A program made the position numbers and the translations under genes. From assembly GCF_000337555.1 (NCBI RefSeq), contig NZ_AOIO01000034.1:1-64000 (forward strand): DNA of 64,000 bases. The letters run 5' to 3'. The notes beneath the pieces are model-generated. The model worked only from the letters and a program-made list of their open reading frames with translations, was not told the origin of the DNA and made no database searches. This DNA comes from Natrialba asiatica DSM 12278. Lineage in GTDB: Archaea; Halobacteriota; Halobacteria; Halobacteriales; Natrialbaceae. Every line of letters starts with the position of its first letter. Within the stretch, counting starts at the first letter, position 1. Of this stretch, positions 7,981 to 15,632 are shown in pieces.

Positions 7981-9540
7981 ATGTCCGCTGGCGCGACGGC
8001 GGACGAGAACTCCCTTACCGAAGGTGAACTCGTCCGACCGATGTTCAGGTTGGCCTGGCCGCTCGTCGTTATTCAACTGTTGCAGGTCGCCTACAACGTC
8101 GGCGACACGCTGTGGCTCGGGGCGCTCTCGCCCGACGCCGTCGGTGCGGTGAGCCTCGCGTTTCCGTTGCTCTTCTTGCTGATTGCGGTCGGAAGCGGGT
8201 TTACGACCGCCGGAGCGATCCTGATCGCCCAGCACACGGGGGCTGACAGCGACGAGGACGGGATCATCGCCGGGCAAACGCTGTCGTTTATTTCGCTCGT
8301 CGCGGTCGGACTCGGTATTCTCGGGTATCTACTGACCGATCCAATGCTCACCGCGTTACCGTCCGATCCCGACACCGAGGCGGCGATCATCCCGCTCGCC
8401 GCGGAGTACCTGGAGGTGTTCTTCCTCGGGTTGCCGTCCGTGTTCGGATTCTTCGTCTTCGTCGCACTCATGCGCGGCTACGGCAACACGCGCGCGCCGA
8501 TGCGGGTAATGTTCATCAGCGTCGTCATCAACGTCGCGATCGACCCGCTGCTTATCTTCGGCGTCGGCCCGCTCCCGCGGCTCGAGGTTCAGGGAGCGGC
8601 CGTCGCGACGGTCATCTCGCGCGCCATCGCGACGGCCATCGGGTTTTACCTGCTGTACTACACGAACACCGGACCGGCGATCAAGGCGTCGCATATTCGG
8701 CCGCGGCTCGAGTACATCCGCAAGATTACGCGACTGGGCGTTCCGACGGCGCTCGAGCAGTCAATGACGGCGCTTGCACTGGTTGCGATGATGGCGATCG
8801 TCGTCACGTTTCCGTCCGAAGTCGTCACCGCCTACGGGCTCGGGAACCGACTGGTATCGCTCGCGTTCCTGCCGGCGCTCGGTATGGGACAGGCGACGGA
8901 CTCGATCGTCGGCCAGAACCTGGGTGCAGGGATGACAGATCGCGCAAAGCGGGCCGTCTGGATCGCTGCGGGGGTGATCGGATCGATCATGTTCGTGGCG
9001 GGCGTGCTCGCGTTCTTGCTGCCGGAACCGTTCGTCTCGGTGTTCCTGACGGCGGAGGCGGAAGGACGGGCGGCGACGATCGACTACGGTGTGACCTACC
9101 TGCGGTTCTCCGCGGTCGCGTTCGTCTTCATGGGCGTCATGCAGGTGGTTCAGGGCGCGTTCCGCGGTGCAGGGAACACGAAGACCGCACTCGCGTTCGC
9201 CGTCCTCGGCCTGTGGATCGTCCGCGTCCCCGTCACCTACGTCCTCGCCTTCGTCCTCGACTGGGGGCCGACGGGCATCTGGGCGGGCGTCGTCATCGGC
9301 GACATCGTCGGCGCGATCGCGGCGACCGCGTGGTTTACCCGCGGGACCTGGACGGAGTCAATCGTCGACGAGACGAGCGAAACCGACTCCACGGACGCCG
9401 CGTCGGCGACTGCAGACGAGGCGGGGACGCTCGGCCCGGACCGCGAAGCGGAAACGCGGACGGAATCGGAAACGGGGACGAGAGCGGAATCGGAATCGGA
9501 ACCCGATCCCACGCCAGATTCGGAATCGATCGCGGAATAG
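7981..9540 (+). CDS. MATE family multidrug/toxin exporter
   Basis: The 519-aa polytopic membrane protein has twelve hydrophobic segments in two homologous halves. The N half opens MFRLAWPLVVIQLLQVAYNVGDTLWLG, and the C half starts around RKITRLGVPTALEQSMTA. Both are typical of MATE/NorM antiporters, which expel organic cations or other solutes in exchange for Na+ or H+. Other MATE-like blocks are MRGYGNTRAPM and GAFRGAGNTKTALAF. The last 55 residues are a hydrophilic acidic tail rich in Glu, Ser and Thr, encoded by GAATCG-like hexanucleotide repeats; such tails vary freely in haloarchaea. The ATG at 7981 is preferred because upstream in-frame codons overlap the divergent mtnP promoter. The transported compound is unknown. 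Confidence 0.92.
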   Translation: MSAGATADENSLTEGELVRPMFRLAWPLVVIQLLQVAYNVGDTLWLGALSPDAVGAVSLAFPLLFLLIAVGSGFTTAGAILIAQHTGADSDEDGIIAGQTLSFISLVAVGLGILGYLLTDPMLTALPSDPDTEAAIIPLAAEYLEVFFLGLPSVFGFFVFVALMRGYGNTRAPMRVMFISVVINVAIDPLLIFGVGPLPRLEVQGAAVATVISRAIATAIGFYLLYYTNTGPAIKASHIRPRLEYIRKITRLGVPTALEQSMTALALVAMMAIVVTFPSEVVTAYGLGNRLVSLAFLPALGMGQATDSIVGQNLGAGMTDRAKRAVWIAAGVIGSIMFVAGVLAFLLPEPFVSVFLTAEAEGRAATIDYGVTYLRFSAVAFVFMGVMQVVQGAFRGAGNTKTALAFAVLGLWIVRVPVTYVLAFVLDWGPTGIWAGVVIGDIVGAIAATAWFTRGTWTESIVDETSETDSTDAASATADEAGTLGPDREAETRTESETGTRAESESEPDPTPDSESIAE

Positions 9541-9632
9541 TTGCAGGTACCGACCGTCGCTGGTACCGGTTTCCATCGCTGGCGAACCGGGTCGTTTCAC
9601 CGGTCGAAATCGTCGCACTGCGTGGCGTTCAC

Positions 9633-9656
9633 AAACTCAAAGGGATCTTTGAGTTT
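9633..9656 (+). promoter_or_regulatory. dyad operator, copy 1 (before the winged-helix regulator)
   Basis: A perfect inverted repeat with 10-bp arms (AAACTCAAAG and CTTTGAGTTT) around GGAT. Core: CTCAAA-N6-TTTGAG. It lies just upstream of a TATA-like GAATATAGC (about 9663-9671), which is 30-35 bases before the regulator's ATG. A second copy with the same core and spacing lies before the next gene (10370-10391). No other symmetric copy was noticed in the window. Confidence 0.7.
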
Positions 9657-9701
9657 CACGCACGAATATAGCACCCCGGCGAAAACGGAACTGTAGGTAC
9701 G

Positions 9702-10343
9702 ATGAGCTCTCTCTTTCCGCTGAAACGATCGTCGGCACTGGACGACCGCGAAACCGAGCCGAAACTCGTCGAGTTCACCGAGACGGAAGCCGAGCAGATA
9801 CTGTCATCCGTCTCGTCGACGACGGCGCGGACGATTCTCGCGATGCTCTACGAGGAGCCGCGGACAGCGTCGGATATCGCCGATCGCATGGACGCCTCGG
9901 TGCAGAACGTCAGCTATCATCTCGAGCGCCTCGTCGAAGCGGATCTGATCGTCGTTGCCGGGACGTGGTACTCGAGCCAGGGACGGGAGATGGACGTCTA
10001 CGCGCCGGCGAACGGTCCGCTGGTTCTGTATACCGGGGCCGAGCAGACGACGCCGTCGCTTTCGAGTGCGCTGCAGCGAGTGCTCGGTGCGAGCGTGTTC
10101 GTGGGTCTCGTGAGCGCGCTCGTTCACACGCGGTGGAACGAGCCGCAACCGGCACAGCCGAGGCTTCTCAGTACCGCACAGCCACCCGAGCCGACGCTTC
10201 GCGAGTCGCTTCTCGAGTTCGCAACCGGGCCCGGCGGGTTCGTGCTCGGGGCCGGACTGTTCGCGATCGGTTGTTGGGCGGGCTACTGGTACTGGACGCG
10301 GTATCGACCGGCGACGCGGCGACGTGCCGCCGGCGGCGAGTGA
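9702..10343 (+). CDS. winged-helix (ArsR-like) transcription regulator with two C-terminal membrane segments
   Basis: The 213-aa protein has an ArsR/TrmB-like winged helix at about residues 24-100. ILSSVSSTTARTILAMLYEE is followed by SDIADRMDASVQNVSYHLERL, whose second half is the recognition helix, and a wing (DLIVVAGTWYSSQGREMDVY). Hydrophobic segments at about 126-143 and 178-198 predict two TM helices, so the DNA-binding domain would be tethered at the cytoplasmic face and could sense an envelope or exported signal. Its promoter carries the CTCAAA-N6-TTTGAG dyad, which recurs before the downstream lipoprotein. Autoregulation and control of that gene are the obvious inference. The ligand and the direction of regulation are unknown. 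Confidence 0.85.
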   Translation: MSSLFPLKRSSALDDRETEPKLVEFTETEAEQILSSVSSTTARTILAMLYEEPRTASDIADRMDASVQNVSYHLERLVEADLIVVAGTWYSSQGREMDVYAPANGPLVLYTGAEQTTPSLSSALQRVLGASVFVGLVSALVHTRWNEPQPAQPRLLSTAQPPEPTLRESLLEFATGPGGFVLGAGLFAIGCWAGYWYWTRYRPATRRRAAGGE

Positions 10344-10369
10344 CCGGAGGGGTCCGGGCGACGAACGGG

Positions 10370-10391
10370 ACTCAAAGACGGTTTTGAGTTT
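10370..10391 (+). promoter_or_regulatory. dyad operator, copy 2 (before the lipoprotein gene)
   Basis: ACTCAAA (10370-10376), six bases, then TTTGAGTTT (10383-10391). It has the same half-sites and the same 6-base spacer as the perfect palindrome at 9633-9656, with an unrelated spacer sequence (GACGGT against GGGATC). A TATA-like GGATAGTGG follows directly at about 10393-10401, about 30 bases before the ATG at 10429, so a bound protein would cover the BRE/TATA region. Confidence 0.65.
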
Positions 10392-10428
10392 GGGATAGTG
10401 GGAAGGACCTACCACCGAACGGGACTGT

Positions 10429-11391
10429 ATGGAACGACGAACCGTTCTGGCATCCATCGGTATCGGACTGACGACCGCGGCAGCCGGCTGTCTCTCCGAA
10501 ACGGACGCGACGGCCGATCCGGGCTCGGAGTCGGACTCGGAATCAGGACCCGAAAGCGACGGCCGATCGCTGGCGACGCAGGCGGAGTCCGCGCCCACCG
10601 CCGTCGAGAGCGGGGCGACCGCGGATCGGCTCATCGGTGACGAGACGCTCGCGGACGGCGGCCTTCGGAAGCCGGTGCAGGTCGCCCTCACGAACCGAGC
10701 GAGCGAGACGCACACGCCCGCGCTCGCCATCGAGCGAAACGAAACGACCGTTCTCGAGGAAGCGTTCGAACTCGGCGCGGACGCGGCGGTTCACGTCTCG
10801 CTGACGGACCTCGACGAGTACACCGTTCGCGCGACCCTCCCGGACGCCGAGCAGGAAGAAACGGTCACCGTCGGCCGCGATCAGTTCGACTGTAACGCGA
10901 CGACGGCGACCGTCGCCGTGCGGGACGACGGCACGCTCGAGTCGTCCGTCGTCTCCACGCTCATGGCCTGCCGGGGAGTCGTGACGGCGACCGTCGAACG
11001 CGACGAGACGAACTCGACGACCGTCGGCGCCGTGCCGGGTGCTTCCGAACAGGAATCAGCCGACGCCCGACACGGAATCGTCGTTCACAACCCGACGGCG
11101 CAGACCTGGACGACGCACATTCTGCTCGACGAGTCGTCCGATCCGACCTTCGACGGCGTGTACGCGCTCGAACCGGGTGCGACCGCCGAGATCGAACTCG
11201 CGGAGAGCGGCGAGTACGATCTCGACGTGACCGTCCTCGAAACGGACGCGACCGACCACGAACGCATCGGCGCGACGTCCTTCGATTGTAACGCCTCGAC
11301 GACGCAGGCCGAACTCGACGCGGCGGGAACGCTTGAACTCGCGACGATATCGACGCAAGTGGCGTGCCCTGATGACGAGTTCAGCGAGTAG
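10429..11391 (+). CDS. Tat-exported lipoprotein with two tandem homologous domains
   Basis: The 320-aa protein opens MERRTVLASIGIGLTTAAAGC, a twin-arginine signal with a lipobox Cys at residue 21. It should be folded in the cytoplasm, exported by Tat and lipid-anchored outside. A Ser/Glu/Asp linker follows, then two similar beta-rich domains of about 110 residues (roughly 85-185 and 210-318). Each ends with FDCNA(T/S)T, then GTLE and a second Cys (VVSTLMAC and ISTQVAC), suggesting a disulfide or metal pair in each repeat. No enzyme motif is seen; a binding or sensing role is a guess. Its promoter carries the same operator as the regulator upstream, and a small membrane-protein gene follows after 25 bases, probably co-transcribed. 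Confidence 0.82.
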   Translation: MERRTVLASIGIGLTTAAAGCLSETDATADPGSESDSESGPESDGRSLATQAESAPTAVESGATADRLIGDETLADGGLRKPVQVALTNRASETHTPALAIERNETTVLEEAFELGADAAVHVSLTDLDEYTVRATLPDAEQEETVTVGRDQFDCNATTATVAVRDDGTLESSVVSTLMACRGVVTATVERDETNSTTVGAVPGASEQESADARHGIVVHNPTAQTWTTHILLDESSDPTFDGVYALEPGATAEIELAESGEYDLDVTVLETDATDHERIGATSFDCNASTTQAELDAAGTLELATISTQVACPDDEFSE

Positions 11392-11402
11392 CGTGGCCCG
11401 GG

Positions 11403-11409
11403 GGAGGTG
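11403..11409 (+). promoter_or_regulatory. strong Shine-Dalgarno site before the small membrane-protein gene
   Basis: GGAGGTG ends 7 bases before the ATG at 11417. Most genes here look leaderless, so a strong ribosome binding site in the 25-base gap after the lipoprotein stop supports both co-transcription and the reality of the small downstream ORF. Confidence 0.6.
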
Positions 11410-11416
11410 GTAATCG

Positions 11417-11695
11417 ATGTCGGCTCCCGTCGCACCAACGGATCGGTCCGGTGGGAAGCGGCTGCAGGAAACTGCCGTCGCCGGTGTGCGTGCGATTGCG
11501 TTTTGGATCGCGGTCGTGCTGCCGGCCGCGTACCTGCCGGTGCTGTCTACGCTGCTGTTGCCGGTAGCTCCGACGGCTGTACCGCTCGATCCGTTCTTCG
11601 CGCTGGTCGCGTTGCTCGCGGTACACGGGAGCTGCGTGCTTCTCGGACACGAGCACGCGCCCGGGTACGAGCGACGCGTCTCGTCCGTCCGTTGA
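11417..11695 (+). CDS. small two-TM membrane protein, function unknown
   Basis: The 92-aa protein has two hydrophobic segments, at about residues 25-48 (AIAFWIAVVLPAAYLPVL) and 56-76 (VPLDPFFALVALLAVHGSC). It ends with a basic/polar tail containing LLGHEHAPGYERR. I do not recognise the family. Evidence for translation is the GGAGGTG Shine-Dalgarno site 7 bases upstream and the 25-base gap after the co-oriented lipoprotein gene. It probably belongs to the same transcription unit and hence to the regulon of the upstream winged-helix protein. Confidence 0.65.
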   Translation: MSAPVAPTDRSGGKRLQETAVAGVRAIAFWIAVVLPAAYLPVLSTLLLPVAPTAVPLDPFFALVALLAVHGSCVLLGHEHAPGYERRVSSVR

Positions 11696-11796
11696 CTCGA
11701 GTTCGTGTCCGTCAGTCGACCGTAGTACGGATAACGAGAGCGTGGTTCACCGGGCTGGTGACTGCAATCGGAGACGGCGAGTCGGTCGGCGAATCC

Positions 11797-12498
11797 CTAC
11801 GAATCGCCGCAAAGCGCCCACTCTCCGTGGTCGCGCATTTCGAGTAACTCTCGGCGTTCCATCTCCGAGAGGACTTCCGTGAGCCGGTTCGGCTGGGCGA
11901 TCTCCATCTCGATCCGTTCGATCCCGTGGAACTCGGTGAGATAGTGGCGCAGTTCCTCCTGCGAGAACGTCTCCTGGTCGGCCTGTTCCATCGCGCTCGA
12001 GAGCAGGTCGATCATGTCCTCGATGAAGTTCCAGGGGTAGACGACCCAGGTCCAGGTCTCGAGTTGTTCGCCGACGTAGTCCGGCTCGAACTCGCTCGTG
12101 CCGAGCAGTTGCAGGGTCGCGGTGCGGACCTCGCCGGCGTTTCGGTCCTCGACGTACTCGTGCGCGCGTTTGATCGAGCCGCCGGTGTCGGCGATGTCGT
12201 CGATGATCAACACGTCTTTGCCTTCGACGCTTCCTTCCGGCATCGGATACCGAACGGTCGGCTCGCCCGACTTCTCCGCCGTCCCGACGTAGTGTTCCAT
12301 CTTCAGACTCGTCAGATCGTTCAGGCCGAGGAAGTCACACAGACACCGTCCCGCGAACCAGCCACCGCGTGCGAGGGCGACGATGACATCCGGTTCGAAC
12401 TCGTCGCGGCGAACGTCGTCGCTGACGTCGCGACAGAGGCTGTAAATGTACTCCCAGTTCGTAATCGTACAGTCGAAATCGTCCGGTAGATCGGACAT
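11797..12498 (-). CDS. phosphoribosyltransferase with C-terminal helical domain
   Basis: The 233-aa protein has a type I phosphoribosyltransferase core. The PRPP-binding signature VLIIDDIADTGGS is at residues 96-108, and the pyrophosphate-loop region is VALARGGWFAGR. The family resembles archaeal purine PRTases (hypoxanthine/guanine or xanthine type) that convert free bases and PRPP to nucleotides, but substrate choice cannot be read from the sequence. The last 70 residues (ETFSQEELRHYLTEFHGIE, RLTEVLSEMERRELLEMRDHG) look like a small winged-helix-type module, unusual for a plain salvage enzyme. The gene shares this part of the window with mtnP, which releases adenine, so a purine-salvage role fits. 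A TATA-like ACTTATAATGG (minus strand, near 12533-12541) is the likely promoter. Confidence 0.85.
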   Translation of the reverse strand: MSDLPDDFDCTITNWEYIYSLCRDVSDDVRRDEFEPDVIVALARGGWFAGRCLCDFLGLNDLTSLKMEHYVGTAEKSGEPTVRYPMPEGSVEGKDVLIIDDIADTGGSIKRAHEYVEDRNAGEVRTATLQLLGTSEFEPDYVGEQLETWTWVVYPWNFIEDMIDLLSSAMEQADQETFSQEELRHYLTEFHGIERIEMEIAQPNRLTEVLSEMERRELLEMRDHGEWALCGDS

Positions 12499-12633
12499 CT
12501 GGTGGCCACCTACTCGGGACAGAATGGGGCGACCATTATAAGTGGGCTGAAAGACGCCGCGTTTGTCCGTCTTCGCCGATCTTGTAATAATATTCAGCTA
12601 TAACTAACGGTGTCACGAACGAGTACGTGACCG

Positions 12634-14001
12634 ATGCCCTCGACACCAGACTACGAGTTCTTACTCGAGTGCGAGAACGTGATCGGCGTCGACTACGACG
12701 AGGACGCGGAGCAACTCACGGTGTTCGTCTCGCAGAAGCGGCCGAAATCGGCGCTCGACGCCGCGGACGACGTGGAAACCCGCCTGGCCGATGCCGGGGA
12801 CGACGTGGACGTGACGGTCGTCGACGCGGGCTACGGCGAGACGCGCGAAGGGTTCGACGCGCTGGATGCGAACACCGGGACGGATGCGGGACCGATCGAA
12901 GCGGTCCCCGAAGCCGCGCCCGGTCGGCAGGACCGCCACCGGCCCGTTCCCGGCGGGGTCAGCGAAATCAACGCTAACTCGACGGCCGCCACCGCCGGCC
13001 CGTATCCGGCCCGCGTCGACGACCCGGAGGCGTCGGCCGCGCGCTGGCGCGAGGACGCGGCCGCAGGCGATCTCGTCCGGTTGGCGAACAACCACACCTA
13101 CGCCCGCTCGAACGCAGCCGAATTCGGCGAGTTGATCCTCCAACCCTCGCCACAGGACGGCGGCACCGCCGACGCCGACGCGGTCGGCGAACTCGTCGGC
13201 TACGTCCCGATCGCGGACGACGGGCGCGTCGACGTCGCCGCCCGCTCGGTCGATCCCGCACGGGAGACGGCGACGTACTACGAACTCGACGAGTCGTGGC
13301 CGACCGGCGTCTACCGGGACGACTACGCCGCTCTCCGGGGCGAAACGGTGACGAAAACGGGGCGCACGTCGGGCGTCACGAGCGCCGAACTCGCGGCCAC
13401 GAGCGCGAGCGTTCGCGTGGACGTCGGCGATCAGGAGCCCGTGTTATTCCGCGAGCAACTCGTCGCCGGCCCCCTGTCGGAACCCGGCGACAGCGGCTCG
13501 CCGGTCTTCCTCGACGACGGCGCGCTCGTCGGCCTGCTCTTTGCCGGCTCGAGCCAACAGACGATCTGCAATCGGATCGCGGCCGTCGAAACTGAACTCG
13601 GCGTCGAGGTGCTGACCGCCGAACCGGACGAGGAATCCGAAGACGGCACCACCCCGGAGCCGACGGCGTCCGTGCCGGTCTACACGACGACGATGGACCA
13701 CACCATCGACGTGGATCTGGCGGTCGAGACGCCGTCACCGACGCTCGACTCCCTCGCGTTCGGCGGCGAAATCCGGTCGGGTGACTCCGTCGACGTGACT
13801 GCCACGATCGCCGCCGCGCCGGGTACCTACTGGCTCGCGATCGATGGAGAACGAACGACAGTGACGGTTCCAGAAACGGAGCGCGAGGAGAACGAAACGG
13901 AGACGGCAACGGCGACGATCACGGTTTCGATACCCGACGAGACCGACGACTCCCTGTCGCTTCGCGTTCGGGGCGGTCCGGTCGGCTCGCTCGACCAGTA
14001 G
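12634..14001 (+). CDS. intracellular trypsin-fold serine protease-like protein (NAL1-like) with C-terminal beta domain
   Basis: The 455-aa protein has no signal peptide or TM segment. The N-terminal block (residues 11-50: LLECENVIGVDYDEDAEQL, VFVSQKRPKSAL, DDVETRL) matches the 'NVVGVG...VFVxxK' preface of bacterial NAL1-like trypsin homologues. A chymotrypsin-fold catalytic set follows: His154 (RLANNHTYARS), Asp200 (GRVDVAARS) and Ser288 (EPGDSGSPVF), with KTGRTSGVTSAEL (241-253), the KxGRTxGxT block of that family. Residues 330 to the end contain a Thr-rich linker and an Ig-like beta domain. All three triad residues appear present, so activity is plausible; the substrate is unknown. Cytoplasmic location is inferred from the missing export signal. 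A CTATAACTA box lies about 32 bases upstream. Confidence 0.75.
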   Translation: MPSTPDYEFLLECENVIGVDYDEDAEQLTVFVSQKRPKSALDAADDVETRLADAGDDVDVTVVDAGYGETREGFDALDANTGTDAGPIEAVPEAAPGRQDRHRPVPGGVSEINANSTAATAGPYPARVDDPEASAARWREDAAAGDLVRLANNHTYARSNAAEFGELILQPSPQDGGTADADAVGELVGYVPIADDGRVDVAARSVDPARETATYYELDESWPTGVYRDDYAALRGETVTKTGRTSGVTSAELAATSASVRVDVGDQEPVLFREQLVAGPLSEPGDSGSPVFLDDGALVGLLFAGSSQQTICNRIAAVETELGVEVLTAEPDEESEDGTTPEPTASVPVYTTTMDHTIDVDLAVETPSPTLDSLAFGGEIRSGDSVDVTATIAAAPGTYWLAIDGERTTVTVPETEREENETETATATITVSIPDETDDSLSLRVRGGPVGSLDQ

Positions 14002-14097
14002 GCCGTCTCGTTTGCGTTCCGACGCGCCACTCATCACGCATATCTACCAGAGATACTCTCTGTCGACCGGACGGGTGAGAGGACAGCTATTTATAAC

Positions 14098-14121
14098 TCG
14101 ATAGTACAACCTAGTTATCGA
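14098..14121 (+). promoter_or_regulatory. thiC promoter with inverted repeat over the start region
   Basis: A TATA-like TATTTATAA (14088-14096) is centred about 29 bases before the thiC ATG, so the mRNA should be leaderless. The arms TCGATA (14098-14103) and TATCGA (14116-14121) form an imperfect inverted repeat between TATA and the start codon. With no 5' leader there is no room for a TPP riboswitch, so a protein repressor (a ThiR-type regulator, by analogy with other haloarchaea) is the more likely control. Confidence 0.45.
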
Positions 14122-15566
14122 TGCCATCCACCCAGCTAGCAGCCGCCCGCAAGGGAACGATTACCGACGAGATGGAACGCGTCGCCGACCGCGAGAACCG
14201 CGACCCCGAGTTCGTCCGCCAGCAGGTTGCCGACGGACAGGCCGTGATCCCGGCCAACCGACACCACGACGCGCTCGACCCGATGACGATCGGCCGCGAG
14301 TTCGCCACGAAGGTCAACGCCAACATCGGCAACAGCGAGACGACGAGCGATCGCGACACCGAACTCGAGAAGCTTCACACGGCGGTTCACTACGGTGCGG
14401 ATACCGTGATGGACCTCAGTACGGGCACCGGTCTGGACGAGATTCGGGAGATGCAGATCGAGCACTCGCCGGTCCCGATCGGGACGGTGCCGCTGTACGA
14501 GGCCGTCAAGCGGGCCGGAAGCCCCGAAGACATCACGACGGAGCTGCTGCTCGACGTCATCGAAAAGCAGGCGAAACAGGGCGTCGACTACATGACGATC
14601 CACGCCGGGATCCTGGCGGAGCACCTGCCGCTGACGGACGGCCGCACGACCGGGATCGTCTCCCGCGGCGGGTCGATCATGGCGAAGTGGATGGAAGAAC
14701 ACGGCGAGCAGAACCCGCTCTTTCAGGTCTACGGCGACATCTGCGAGATTTTCGCCGAACACGACGTGACGTTCAGCCTCGGGGACAGCCTCCGTCCCGG
14801 CAGTATCGCCGACGCCTGCGACGAGGCCCAGTACGCTGAACTCGACACGCTCGGCGACCTGACCCGACGCGCCTGGGAATACGACGTGCAGGTGATGGTC
14901 GAAGGCCCGGGCCACATTCCGATGCACAAGGTCGCCGAGAACGTCGAGCGCCAGCAGGAGGTCTGCGACGGCGCACCCTTCTACGTCCTCGGGCCGCTGG
15001 TGACCGACATCGCCCCCGGCTACGACCACATCACGAGTTCGATCGGCGCGGCGATGGCGGCCCAGGCCGGGGCGGCGATGCTCTGTTACGTGACGCCGAA
15101 AGAACACCTCGGGCTGCCCGAGGAGGAGGACGTTCGCGAGGGACTGGCGGCGTACCGGATCGCCGCCCACGCGGGCGATATCGGCACCGGTCGGGCGGGT
15201 GCTCGCGACTGGGACGACGCGCTCTCGACGGCCCGGTACGAGTTCGACTGGCGCGAGCAGTTCCGCCTCGCGCTCGATCCCGACCGCGCGCGCGACTACC
15301 ACGATCAGACGCTTCCGGGGGACAACTACAAGGAGGCGCGCTTTTGCTCGATGTGCGGCGTCGAGTTCTGCTCGATGCGCATCGATCAAGATGCGCGCGC
15401 AGACGGGGAGATGGATGCCCTCGAGACCGAGACCGATCTCGACGCGTCCCCGGCGGCCGAGGTCAACCTGCCGCCGGTCGGGACCCACGCCGGCAGCGAG
15501 GCGTCGGCGACTGAACTCGATTCGAGTGCGCCGCATTCGAAGACCGAGCCGTCGGAGAGCGACTGA
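14121..15566 (+). CDS. thiC: phosphomethylpyrimidine synthase ThiC
   Basis: ThiC is a radical-SAM enzyme that converts aminoimidazole ribotide into hydroxymethylpyrimidine phosphate for thiamine synthesis. Family blocks include [75 protein letters not shown] and [21 protein letters not shown]. The C-terminal cluster motif [13 protein letters not shown] supplies the three cysteines (CxxCxxxxC) of the [4Fe-4S] centre. Length (481 aa) fits the short archaeal/bacterial form plus a tail of about 50 acidic residues. A promoter dyad lies just upstream. No other thi genes are adjacent. Confidence 0.97.
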   Translation: MPSTQLAAARKGTITDEMERVADRENRDPEFVRQQVADGQAVIPANRHHDALDPMTIGREFATKVNANIGNSETTSDRDTELEKLHTAVHYGADTVMDLSTGTGLDEIREMQIEHSPVPIGTVPLYEAVKRAGSPEDITTELLLDVIEKQAKQGVDYMTIHAGILAEHLPLTDGRTTGIVSRGGSIMAKWMEEHGEQNPLFQVYGDICEIFAEHDVTFSLGDSLRPGSIADACDEAQYAELDTLGDLTRRAWEYDVQVMVEGPGHIPMHKVAENVERQQEVCDGAPFYVLGPLVTDIAPGYDHITSSIGAAMAAQAGAAMLCYVTPKEHLGLPEEEDVREGLAAYRIAAHAGDIGTGRAGARDWDDALSTARYEFDWREQFRLALDPDRARDYHDQTLPGDNYKEARFCSMCGVEFCSMRIDQDARADGEMDALETETDLDASPAAEVNLPPVGTHAGSEASATELDSSAPHSKTEPSESD

Positions 15567-15632
15567 CGGGGAGCGGACCGCATCGACACGACGAGTCAAA
15601 AGACCGAAGACTCCGTGAGCATATCTCCGGGT

